Shown here in pieces: positions 45,316 through 57,660 of a DNA stretch of 64,000 bases (position 1 is the first letter of the stretch; each line of letters begins with the position of its first letter). A program made the position numbers and the translations under genes. Source of the DNA: Atopsyche davidsoni (lineage: Eukaryota; Arthropoda; Insecta; Trichoptera; Hydrobiosidae); assembly GCA_022113835.1 (NCBI GenBank), contig JAILWY010000005.1, positions 5,102,501 through 5,166,500 of the forward strand. The letters are read 5' to 3'. The notes under the pieces are model-generated. The model was not told the DNA's origin. It made no database searches and saw only the letters and a list, made by a program, of their open reading frames with translations.

Positions 45316-48300
45316 GTTTTTGTTATAGTAGCTAGTTCTTGTCTGGAAAATTTGCTTGTAACAATGAATAACGGAAAGCGAATGAAATACAGTCTAATCA
45401 GGTTACACATCACCATTAACGGTGTACAGACATTATGATCTAGTGAGCGTTCAATATTTGTGACTGCCCTGAAACGCTCTAGCATGGTCATATCTAGTGG
45501 ATGGAGACAATATAGAGTGTCAAATGTATATGTGCATATTATGGGTAGCTCAAGTTATACGTGAGATATTCTAACGCATCTAAAAAAATATTTAAAAAAA
45601 CATTAAAATATTTCTAAGCAGCAAATGTCCAATTTTTTGTATCAAAATAATACCCAGTAAACAAACTAATATTTAACTTCTAAATTCACCAATTTGGTCA
45701 TATATCAAATATTTGATCAATTTAAAATAAAAAATTTGATGGAAGATTATAGTACATGTTGATTTAAATATACGTGCTTGTGATATATTTAAGTGGAAAG
45801 CCATAAAATGAAGATGAGTGAGTGAGCAATATGGAGTGAAATCAAAGTTTACTACTCCATACTGTAGATATGCTTCACTAGGCGACTATTGCCGGGCAAT
45901 TGTTTAGTACAAAAATCGCATATCTAAAAGCACCCCGAGGACACAGTATCTTCAAACAAAGAGCAAGTCTTCAAACATCCCACAGCACACTTCTCAATAT
46001 ATACTATAGCATACATTGAATTTAATATTTTTAATGTTAGTAAAAATATTTATTCTCGTACTGGCCACTATCCGCAGTTTCGAGTAGCCAATAACTGTGA
46101 ATATAATCCATTATACATAAAAACATTATAATGCAAATTATTTTTCTTCCGCAGTAGCCCAAATATTATGTTGCTTGATAGGTTGTGCGCAAGAATATCT
46201 GACTAGAGGAAATTGAGATTATCTCTTCGTCTAGCACTACATTGAAAGGTAATTTGGATATTTTGAAGACTTGTCTAATTTATGTATAATTAATAAAGTG
46301 ATTGACAAAAGAAAATTAATTACTTACCTAATGGTAACTGGATTGAACAAGTTCAATAACTTATCTTTAAAATAATTAAAATGACATAATATTTTATAAA
46401 CAAAGAAATCACTCGTAAAAATAATGATATAACTATACACGGGTAAATAAGCAAAGATCTCTGACTAGTAACATAGCAAAGATTCTTTAATTCTGAACAT
46501 CCTCTGCTTAATACTCCATTTTCGGTTAACATAAAAAAATAGCCTAGCATTAATATTATTAAGTACTGGGATTCTAACTTCTAGCAAAATATTATAAGTG
46601 AAAACACAAAATCTAATAAATTCTTATTTAAAAGTCGACGTGGAAAATTTACAATTTGATCGATTATTAGAAAGTTGTATAAAATATACTTTATTTATGT
46701 AATAAACATGACATCCGTTGTAATAATGTGAAATCTACATTTGTCTAGTTTTGTAACCCTCTATAGGACTCTTATTAGTTGGTTGATATTTCAACCATAT
46801 TTATTATGTATAAAGATATCAGAAAAATTAATTTAAATTCTTGGAATTTATCACCCAATATATGTTTTGTTAAGTATGTAAATCAATAATTTTTAAGTAT
46901 ATAAGTTGAAGAATCCATAATCTGCTTAGCACATCCACAAATACTGACATAAACACTTATGTGATAAAATATAGTACATTGTCTAAACATATTATAGCCA
47001 TTTAACAATATTTCAACACAACATGTAAGGATGTCACTTTTAGAAAATATTTTTTTATGCATTGCATAAAAAAATGGCTTGAATGTAAGATATATTTTGA
47101 AAAAAAAAAAAACAATTAATTATGAAAAAGGCTATGTTTTGGTTATGAAAAGGTTTTTAGAGGAAGATATAAATATATAAAAATATAAATATATTCAGCT
47201 GTAAGCATTCATCGATGTATGGTATATTATGCAATATTTGTTTTATATTTTCACATTTACTATATCTTTATAGCTTACAGTTTGACTGAGTCATCTTGCC
47301 TCGACCCCTGGATATGGCTTTCATAGAGGGATTTTGAAAAGAATTTAAAGAAAAAAACAGCCAAATGTAACATCCTGAACAAAACCATGATACTATTTTT
47401 ACTTAAATATTATTCACTCTCGAGTTGTTAATATATATTGTAACAAAAAATATTGTCCTATAAAGGGTTAAATATAAACATGATAAGATTGTATCTTCAC
47501 TTTAAAGATAAAATAGACTGTAACACTACAAGTATTAGAAAATATAAATATCCATTAGATATTAAACACAGTACACGCTTCATATATATGCAATATTTTA
47601 GATATGTTAATTAAATATCAACACCTTTCTAATCAAAAACCAAATAACAGAAAGAAAAAGCATTGCAGACGAACATCTAGACTTCTGACAAAGTATATTT
47701 TTAAATAGTCTTTTACTTACCACTACAACACAATGAATGCTTTGTGCTGTATGCAATGTTTTTTCAAGGTGTAAAATATTTATAAGCAACTGAAAACATA
47801 GTTAGTATAGAAAATATTTATATTACAATGCAGATCATGATACGTTATTGTGGTCGCAAAAAAATAAGTAGCATCAATGAATTCCTAGATTAAAGTGTAG
47901 AAAATAAATTTTAATACAATATAGACATCTAAGCATATATTTCGATTTCAGCATATAAATTAATTTTGGGATATTTTTCATTTACAATTTCATGCAAAAA
48001 TATTTTGAGCCACGTGAACAGACTGTGTGAAAATTTCTCCGGAAAAAGTATTGACTATTAACGGAGTAGTTATAGCGTTAATTAGAATGCATGAAACCAG
48101 TTAAGGATGTGATATCGGCAAAACGGCACAGCCTACCACACAGTAACTGAAACAACAATGCTATTACAGATCAAGTATCCTTTAGGTTTATTATGCCAAA
48201 AAGGAAACGCCAATTGGTCATCCAATTAGACAATTTGAAATATTTAATTTACAAATCAAAATTTATGCTGAAATGAAGAAACATAAAAATTACCTTCAGA

Positions 48301-50046
48301 TGCTTATTTTATAAATAATAAAAAAAAAAAACAACCTGGATGTTAGGGATTAAGCACAGTGCGGCAAAAATATATGAACATTGCACTTCTGATGATTTCA
48401 GTAAATTTCGCCGATCCATAGTTTATCACAAACAGATTTATCCGGTCAGTACACACTGGCCAAAAATTTAAATAAAATAAATATTTATCTTTAGCACAAA
48501 ATTACTTAAAAATATTTTTTTATGTAATTAATTATAACAGCATTATTTTAATGACTTCCAAATCTCTCCATTTCCATTTGAAGCTTCGCATCTCAACAAA
48601 TAATCTACGACAAAAAATAGGCTTCCACTATAGTTGCAGCGTGTAGCACGCTGAATATATGTCATCTACGGCCTCACTTATTCTTTTATATGGCATTTTT
48701 TTCGGCAACCTTGCAATCAAATTTAAATAAAGAGGAATAGTTTATCATGCTTTATTATTAGTGGAATTATTAATGGAAAAAGTATGAAAACCTGTTTGTT
48801 TGGAATAAAGATAATATAGGAAGATGAAGCATTTCTAAAAAAATTGTCGACTAAAGATGGATCTTATATGTTTACTGCAAAATAAAATTTATCACAAAAC
48901 TGTAAATTATTACATCTCTACGTCCACAATATACAGAATAAATAATTTAGTACTATTGTAATATTAAAAATAATGATATATTATTAATTAGATATATGTA
49001 TTGCTTGTAGATATATTCATATTCTTATTCATCATATGCATAAATATTAAAATAAAAAGGCTATTAATGAGGTATAAAAGCAAGACATCAACAGTTCTAA
49101 ATGATTTTTTAAAGAAAAATTATAGAAATTTAGAAACAGTAAATTATTTATGATGGATACAATTTAGCTTTTTTATAACTGGAATCAGAATTATATCTCT
49201 TACTTATAAACATAGTACACAGTCGAGTATATAAAATCCAGAAAATGTTTGATTTTTTAAAAACGAGACAATGCAATCGATCAATGCAGCTGATATTTAT
49301 GAAGCGCTAACGGAAGTGAAGATGATTTTGGTATTTGGACCCGAAATATTGAAAGATAATGGACATTGAAATTTCTGTTACGGTTGGAAACAAGCAATCA
49401 GAGTGCTGTAAACGTGTGTATCCCTCATATGTGAGGTTAAACACTATATTAGTTATTATCATTCGCTCGCATAACACATTCACACTAAGATTCACATGAA
49501 AGCCTATGCAAACAAGAGCAATACGACTTTATATTTTGAATGCGGTCCAGGATATAAGTAAGAGAGTTTCTATTTCAATACTAAATGTAAAAGGCTATTT
49601 TAAAATCTTCACCTTATTATAAATTTGTAATAAGATGACGTTTCTTAGATTGTGTTGATTTAACAGTGAGTATTTTAAATTGTCATATTTTAACATAATC
49701 AATCTGATAAACTTAACTGTTGTAAAAATAATACGATGAGACTTGATAGGGAGGTACTTGGATATTTATAGTAAACGGCATAACAATTAATAATCAACAA
49801 ATAATACAAATTCTGCACATTCCTCAGTAAAAATCCGGTGTAAACGAATGCTGAGTGTACACCTGATAAAACAATTTTGATAATTGACCATAAAACAACC
49901 AAAAATAAATAATGTAAACTGTAATCACAGGCATCAACGTTACTATAAAAAGTGCTTTCAATCTCGATTGATGAAAAAAGTTTCCTTGAATAAAGTTCAA
50001 TACATTTAAGTAATTTATTGTTTCACTTAGAGAAGTTTTGTAAACA

Positions 50047-50052
50047 TTTATT
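50047..50052 (-). terminator. candidate polyadenylation signal for TTC7
   Basis: AATAAA on the minus strand about 550 bp after the TTC7 stop codon. One of several such motifs in AT-rich DNA, so weak evidence. Confidence 0.3.
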
Positions 50053-50604
50053 TTAAATATTTCAAGTAAGGTAAGATTTAAGCGATAAATATTTGGAATA
50101 TAAACTAACAGCTTAATTCTATTTGACATTAGCAAAAGACTTATACTGAATTCGGCTAATACAAGCAGTTTAACAAAAATAATTAGAAATTAAAACATAT
50201 TGAAAGCAGGAAACTTTATCGAAAAAAATAATATTCTCTCAAATAAATGAAACCATTGCATTCTTTTACCCAATAAAAAATTACACAATAGCCCCATTAC
50301 TCAAATAATTAGATTAATTGGGTCAATACAAATAGCTTATAACAGATTATGACATCATTGGTGTGTATTATACTTACTGTATGAGTAAAATGATTGCATA
50401 AGATAATGAATACTTTTGTAGTAAGTGTGTCTAAGTCTGTGACTACAATAAATTATCAAATGTTCAACTATCAAAATATATCTATCGGGTGTAAGCAAAG
50501 CATTCCATTACTAACTCACATTCACGGAAAAATTTATATACTCTCATGAACATCAATAATTAAACTCTGCCCGTATACATTCAAAATATTTTACAGTGTT
50601 ATAA

Positions 50605-53600
50605 TTACTCAAATATGTAAGCTATGGAGGTGAAGGGTAGCACGGGAGAGGACAACTCCACGTTGAGGGCCGTGGCCATGCAGTCACTGGCTGTGTCGTA
50701 CTCCCCGAGGCTCTCGAGCACCAGCCCGAGGCTGTACCAGGTGGTGTGGTTGTTGGGTTCGATTTTCGCTGCGTCTTTTAAAATCTTCTCGGCGAGACGC
50801 TGAGAGCCGAGATGATGGTGGCATAGACCTGAAAATATTCGGTAATAATTTAAGGAATTTATCAATTAAATAAAGCTTTTTATAAATAATTATTTATAAT
50901 TTGTTACCTAATTGGACTAAGCTGTTGACATGGCCAGGGTTGATGGCTACTGCATTCTGGAAGCACTGCCGGGCTTCTGTCCATTCCTGCTTATGGCAGT
51001 ATACCATACCTCTCTGAAATGTATAAATCATATGATATTTAAAAAACTCATATACAGTCTTACATTATTGTCGCAAGAATAAAATAAAATAATTACTAGT
51101 ACTGCTAAAACTTTAGAGATAGAGATAAAAAATAGAAAACCCAGGTTTAAATTTTTCCTCGGGGCTTCATCGTTCACTCACCATGTGCATGACGTGATGA
51201 GACAGAGGGAAAATAGCAGCAGCCTCGGTGACACAAGCAGCGGCTGCGGGAGCTCCTCCTAGAGCCAAATACAACTCGGCCAGCAGCAGCCACACACGCA
51301 AGCGCAACAGAGGCCCGCGGCCCCCCGCGCCCGCAGTGCTGCTTGCGCCCGGGGATCCCACGCTGGATGCTGCTGAGCTGAGGGCGCGCTCCACTCGAGA
51401 CGCTGCTAGCGAGTTGGCTTGGAGGGAGCCTAGAAGTTTTCATCATTATATTTTAGCTACCCAGCTACCCAAGCACTATACAAAATAAATTTATCACTTA
51501 GTTGCCGAAGTCAGGCCAATAATAAAAATCAGAGAGAGACGCAGAGGAATGATGTCTGGAACTGATGATGATGAATGATGGACTCTGAACTTTCTAGGAA
51601 TATTTGAAGGATTCATTAAAGCATTTAATACACATTAGTCACTTACCTTCTGAGACACTTCCAAGACTTCAGATGAGTTAATCATATAATATGATCCTAA
51701 TTATCCTAATTTTTTGGTTATAAAGCCAATTTTAATTTATAAGTATATGGAAACCGGTATAAAAACCAGAAGATGAATCAATATTTTGCTTCCATGCAAA
51801 TTATGACATGAATACATAATACTTGGCTAGCTTGCTGACTCAATGCCAGTATGTATTATTGCTCAATTTTACTTGTCATAATTTATCAACCCAAATATTA
51901 AAAAAAAATAGATTCATTTTATTGGACTCACTTGAATCCTTGGTAGAGTCCCTGTCATTGTATAGTTGCAGCACAGATCTGGTTTCTGACTTCCTGTCAA
52001 AGTCTTTGTCGTTGTCTCCCATGATCCCCGTCTCATACAGGCTCTTCCAGAGAGAAAGCATGTGCTTTCCAGTTACTAAAGCAGCCTGAAAATAAATAAT
52101 GATACACATATTACTATTATATTTATTTAATACAAGCGCAATCATGTAAAACAAACAAAAAATATACACATCACACATGACTTCTCTTTTTATTAGATAG
52201 TAATGGCAATTGTCATAAACATCCAGACCTTCTACTTAGATATTAACTTTTGCCTTACTCTTTCCCCTGTCCCATCTCCCTGTACCCCACCAACCTGATT
52301 TTTACACCAACCACATTTTCCATGTGCGAATATAATCTATTAAATCTTTACCTCTCCACCCTGACAGCGCAACTGCAACAAGGCCAAAACACGCAGAAGG
52401 TCCATACTGTGGGGATGGTCTTCCAGTGCTGCAGAAGCAGTGGCTAGTGCCTCCAGTGGTCGCCCGCGTGCCGACAGCGCCAAGCACAGCAGCTGCATGG
52501 CCGCAGAGCATTCTGCCCTCCGCCCCAGGCATGCACGTACGTGCACCTGGAACGCAATGTCATCACATCAGCACACCTCCACCAGCACCAGGCTATCACT
52601 GGCCTTGCCAGCTGACTCGTTAACTCTTCAGAGCAAATAGGCCCAAATTTCTTTAGTCACATATCAAAGAAAATTTATCATCTTTTATCAAGGAGGCTGG
52701 TGGCCTCGTCAGTTAAGAGATAATCAAAAACCGCACACTCGGCCTCATAGTTACCATCGCTTCTGAGATTTGTCCCATGAGGGCATACTGAAGTGCCAGG
52801 TAGTACAAAGCGAGATGGTCATTAGGATCACAATCTACCGCCTTGTGCAAGCTCTCTAGGCACTTGGCATTGGCTGCAACCTTTTCTGCACGGATAGTTG
52901 TAGCCCTAAAAGATAAAAACATTACTATGTAAAATAATAGAGACAGTTTGGTTCTGAATGAAGCTTTTTTATATAAATTAATATGTCAACCCAACAAGAG
53001 TGCAAGCTCCTCTCTAAATGTATGATTTAATTATTAACAATCAATTTTTTTTTTTAAATATAACCTTGATGTCATAAGATGGCCGATTCCAACATAAAGA
53101 TGACAACGAGAGAGCATGTAAGTTGGATGCTCATGTTCTCTTGCTAAAGCCATTTCACTGTAAGCCAAACCTTCAGCAACCTGAAAACAATTGATCAAAC
53201 AGATGTACAGAATATTTAGTTCAACATTACATCTGAGGGTTGTGCAGTAAGTTCCAAACCAAATGCTTTGAATGAAAATTTACAACTCTAGAAATAGACA
53301 TTCAGAGCTCAGCTCCAATGTAAGGTATAATGTAAAAATAAAGAGCCAATGAAGAAAATAAGATGAATCTTAGAGTTCATAACCATTCAAGCAAGTTCAG
53401 AAGATCATTTTACACAATTGTAATGCATTCATTTGCTCTATGTAACACTTTGAATAGCCTGAAACCAATTTACCTTATTGAGTTGCTCATAGCACTGACG
53501 TGCAGCAAGTAGACACGGCACCACAGCATGGGGCTGAAGCTTGGCTACTTGAGATAGTACGCTTACAGCTCGGGAGGGTCGGCCCAAAGCCGCCAGGCAC

Positions 53601-56600
53601 AGGGCCTGCTGTCTCCACACATGTGCTTCTTCAAATGAAAACTTCATGGCACGTTCCAAAGACTAAGAAGAGAAGAAAAGAAACATTTAATCTACCCGTG
53701 AGAATTTTAAAGGGTAAGCTGTGATAAATTCATATCGTCCCAGACATATGAGCTATATTTTATAAAGCTGATGTTTTCAAATAAATCTTCAATATTTCAA
53801 AATAAAATGAAATTTATTAGAAAACCAGTATAAAAAATTTATACCTCTTGGAGTAATCCCACTTGTCCCCATCTAACAGTAGCGATTGTTAGAAGATCAT
53901 ATATTGCACTAGCATTTTCGAAAGCATGGATTCTGGCTTGCTTGAACTCTGGACTCTGAGACAGAACTGCATCCCTCACTGCCATCGCCTCTCCAATTAA
54001 AAGAAGTAAGATAGTTTCTTCGCACTCATTGCGCGGTATAAACTGCAATAGGATAAAAGCAACAGAATGTTATAAAAAAATGTTTACACAGGGACTATTA
54101 TAAGAAGGTGGAATATTATTTCAGTTCCTTACTGAAATTTCAGTAGAAGCAGTTATCTCAAAAGACAATGAACACAAACCCAATATACTTCAATAGATAA
54201 TTTTTTTGCATCAATACATTGAACGGTGTGAATATATTCTAACTAAAATATTCAAGGCAGTGACATAATGTGGAGTACCTGATTAAGACCAGAATATTTC
54301 TTAGGTTTCCAGGGTCCGTCAGTTGAAGATTTGGAAGCCGGCACCGTCCATTCATTGCCAGAAACTCCACGCAGAAGAACTTCGGCAAGTTGCCTTGCCA
54401 GTGTGAGACGAAGAGAGTGAGTCCCCCATGACTCAACCGCCGTGAGCATCTCGCGATACCTAATTTCGTAATAAATAATTTCAAATGTTTCAATTGACAC
54501 ATAAAATATCTAAAGTAAGATACATATGATTACAAGGTAATTATACAATTATTTGTTTCTAACTTGTCAATCCACTAATCAGCTCATTTTTTATATGTAC
54601 TATTCAAATTCAATTTTCAAATACATACATTCAAAGCACTATCGCAAAACTATCACTTGCTTAAAGCTTAAATACGTATTATGTGATTAATTATGTACCT
54701 CTCCACTGCCTGTTGCAGCCGGCCTGCCTGCATGTGCAGGATGGGAGAGCGCTGCAAGGCTGTTTCAAGCACGGGACCTAACCCACGCGGCCCTGGAGGT
54801 GGTGCGGGAGCCGAAGTAACAGGAACAGTTGTAGTGACAGGAGGCGCCGGGTAAGTGGGAGGTGCCCCTCCTACCACGCTACCAGCTCCAGAGCCCCCAC
54901 CACCCTGCGCGCGCTGCAAATACAGCAAAGACAGCTCCGAAGCCAGCTCGAAGCATCGTATCTAAAAACCACAACAAGAATCACTCAACTACAACAAAAA
55001 AATATAATGTAACCACCAAAATTGAAAATAAAGTTATTGACACAAGTACACTGCTTATTTTTCTATCTCCTGTCTCTAGAATGTATTTACTACAATCTAT
55101 TTACCAAAATTGGTATTTTTGTTAGTAACAACCTTTTAAATCTGTTGAATGTCAATTTTTACAGGATAAGATCATATTTAACACACTCATACCATTTTTT
55201 TCAACTTCCGATACAGCTGTCTCTCAAATAATGTATAATACTGAATACACACATCACCAATATAGCAATGAAATACAAATTGATTAATCATACAATTAAC
55301 ACCATTTTCCTAAAAATCGCACTTCGGGTGTCTAGAATTTAGGGTTGCTACATGCTCTCTTTTCCTTGGACATATCTTCCAAGTTAAATTTTAAATCTCC
55401 TTGAAGAAAGGCTTTTGAAGTATTTTATAATTTTTTTGGATTAATTTTTACAATATTTAAAAATTCACTAAAATGATTTTCAAGTAAAATTGATTTGAAT
55501 TTCTAACATCAACGTATTCTTTTAAAGTATATATAATCAACAATCTACACAAAAATCAAAAATATTACACGTTTTCTCTTTATATAACTTGAATATGGTA
55601 ACCCTAAAATAGTTATATAAATGACTGACTTTAAAATTCAGCAACACGTTAGTATTTAGCAGTCTACCGGCCTAAAATTTTACAGTGCGTATCTTAGAAT
55701 CATTATATTGTCATTTAATAAAAATAACCAGTGGTTTCTAATCTAAATTATTTAGATGCTGAGTCGGCAACTAGACTGACCATGACTGACTGGCGGTAGC
55801 TGGCGACCTGGGCGAGAACGCCAGCGCCAAAATCCTTGGTACCACAACGACAGTTGATGTGCACAATCTTGACGAGTCAATGACCGAGGATGAGCTGACT
55901 TCCACACTAGCGACACATGCGGGATGCCCACCGGATGCGACCAGCGCCGATAAGCTCCTTCCGGCCAGGAATGAATCACGGACAGGCCTGGCCAACATCG
56001 CATAATTATCTTCAAATGCTACAGGTACTTCGACTTCAGCCACGCGGCCCACCAATGCAGAGGCCAGGACCGAAGTAATCAGTGTTTCACCTGTGGCCGG
56101 CCTGGGCACAAGGCCAAAGAGTGCAACAGCAATCCCAAGTGCTCCATGTATGTTTCCCAAGCGGGGAGAAGTGATCAGCCGAAAGGGAGTGGACAGTGTG
56201 CAGCCTTCAGAAAATACCTGAAGGCCTATAGACAGCAGTGCCATGTTTCTGTACGTAAAAAAAATTTAATGTAAGAATATTTACCATGTCATTTTCCCTC
56301 TCGGCTTGCTTGAAGCGACTTCCACCAGGTGTAGCGCTATGCTCCAAGCAGAGTCCTTTAATGGCATATGATTCTGCTACAATTCGAAGACTTCGACTGA
56401 AATATTGATTGGGTTAATTTACATAATCTCAGTTCCAAGTATCAATTCAAAGTCAGACATTTTTATAATTCATAATAATGTTTAAACACTACTTAGAAAT
56501 ACACTACTAAGGACTATGTGATATGTTTAGGTCTTTTATATTCTTCGTTTTCAGTAACATAAGCATTGATATATTTTTTAAAAAAAACAGGTGGATTGAC

Positions 56601-57516
56601 TGTACATTGTCATATACATGAAATATTTCAATACAATAGCATAAATGAATTTCACCGTTACCATCACATTAATTCTTTAAATTTGATTTTCAACAGATTC
56701 CTAGACATAAACTCTTTCAAGTTTGCATCTTGGAAATGTTATCAAAACAGTCTGTTTACTAAGAAAATATATAAAAAAGATTATAAAACATGTTAGAATT
56801 TAATACATTTAACATAAAACGCACACACTACTTTGATATTTATGTAATAACACAATTTAATTACTACTTAAGATGTATAGACTTTGAACTTAAGGCACGA
56901 TAATAAAAAATAATGCTATGAATTGTATGAAACCTGAAATTTACTAATACTTGTTTGTGAATCACTTACATGGGAAGCTGTTTCTCGGTCAGAGTGTGCA
57001 ACTCTGCCAGGGTATAATCCTTTAAGCTGTCAGCGAACATTCCACTGGCATAGTGCAATTTCCCGAGCAACAAGTGAGCATCTAGGGCGACTCCAGCCTT
57101 CTTACCAAGCTCATTAGCAGCCAAAAGCAAGAAAGACTTTGCCTCAGCCAGTCCTTGCTTAGCTTTTGCAAAATTAGACTCAATGGGTGGCCACTCATCG
57201 AGATAACTCTCCAACTTCCCTTCCCCAATGAGGAAATTTGATAAACATTCTAAAAAAAAACGATAAAGATTACAGCACGTTATTCAAAATTATACCATAA
57301 CAAATTTATAAGAGTTAGAGAGACTGTTTTATGCTATCCTTGGCTTCAATAGTCGATAATTAGTCATTTTCAAGGGAGGCCTGGAACCTTACCATAGTTT
57401 GGCGATCTGACTTTGAGCTGCTCAGCGAGCTCGATTACTTTTTTCCAGTTGGAGTCTTCGCGACTCTTTTCGATATCCGTTTCAATCCGAACATTATTTC
57501 TACCACGGCTCGTCAT
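50605..57516 (-). CDS. TTC7: TTC7 homologue (tetratricopeptide repeat protein 7), complete 14-exon model
   Basis: Exons on the minus strand, first to last: 57516-57393, 57249-56970, 56396-56285, 54961-54699, 54459-54279, 54042-53845, 53662-53474, 53180-53065, 52905-52755, 52546-52352, 52085-51932, 51429-51182, 51013-50908, 50828-50605. All junctions are GT-AG and in phase; the total is 2541 nt, 846 aa, matching the ~840-860 aa of animal TTC7. It starts MTSRGRNNVRIETDIEKSRE. Early exons carry RSLRIVAESYAIKGLCLEH and ESYLDEWPPIESNF. Exon 4 has a Pro/Gly-rich loop. C-terminal exons read as TPRs (YYLALQYALMGQISEAM, NHTTWYSLGLVLESLGEYDT). Known role: TTC7 bridges EFR3 and PI4KIIIalpha, with FAM126, to make PI4P at the plasma membrane. 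Drosophila counterpart l(2)k14710. Confidence 0.95.
54780..54905 (-). other. TTC7: low-complexity Gly/Pro/Thr insert within TTC7 exon 4
   Basis: Encodes RAQGGGGSGAGSVVGG, APPTYPAPPVTTTVPVTSAP and APPPGPRGLGP between helical segments. It is coding and in frame (exon 4 is 263 nt, phase closed). Family members have a variable disordered loop around this position; the composition here is unusually Gly/Pro-rich. Confidence 0.8.
54962..56284 (-). other. TTC7: TTC7 intron 3 with antisense retrotransposon fragment
   Basis: GT-AG intron of 1.3 kb. About 500 bp of it (55750-56245) is the GC-richer R1-like ORF1 fragment; the rest is AT-rich. Confidence 0.85.
55750..56245 (+). pseudogene. R1-like non-LTR retrotransposon ORF1 (gag-like) fragment in TTC7 intron 3
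   Basis: The plus strand reads VDVHNLDESMTEDELTSTLA followed by a stop, then in another frame a zinc-knuckle block. The block at 56017-56058 reads CYR-Y-FDFSHAAHQC, a CX2CX4HX4C knuckle whose second Cys is Tyr. The block at 56083-56124 is an intact CFTCGRPGHKAKEC. A third, CSMYV, again has Tyr for Cys. This order is typical of ORF1 of R1/jockey-type LINEs. The fragment is antisense to TTC7 and has no RT domain. Confidence 0.75.
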
Positions 57517-57660
57517 TTTTTAATATATGATCACATACGAAACGTCAAATCCACAAACACCCGTGCATTATTGTTGTACTTGAACAATCTCTACTGTGAA
57601 GTACATCGGTTCGAAAACTGTACAAATGTCATCTGACGTCTAGTTTTTTTTATATTTATG
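57517..57660 (-). promoter_or_regulatory. TTC7: probable TTC7 promoter/5'UTR
   Basis: The DNA just upstream of the TTC7 ATG. It contains TGACGTC (CRE-like, about 57634) within TCATCTGACGTCTAG. The transcription start is not determined. Confidence 0.3.

Larger units (their letters stand above)
38817..50604. other. intergenic / convergent 3' regions of the CD164-like gene and TTC7
   Basis: About 11.8 kb with no credible coding exon between stop codons that face each other. AT-rich throughout. A less AT-rich block at about 42130-42480 and another at 41040-41240 have no recognisable domain. Much of it could be long 3'UTR from either side. Confidence 0.55.

Noticed and set aside
51228..51488. Plus-strand frame across GC-rich DNA
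   Set aside because: It is the complement of TTC7 exon 12, whose junctions and phases are consistent.
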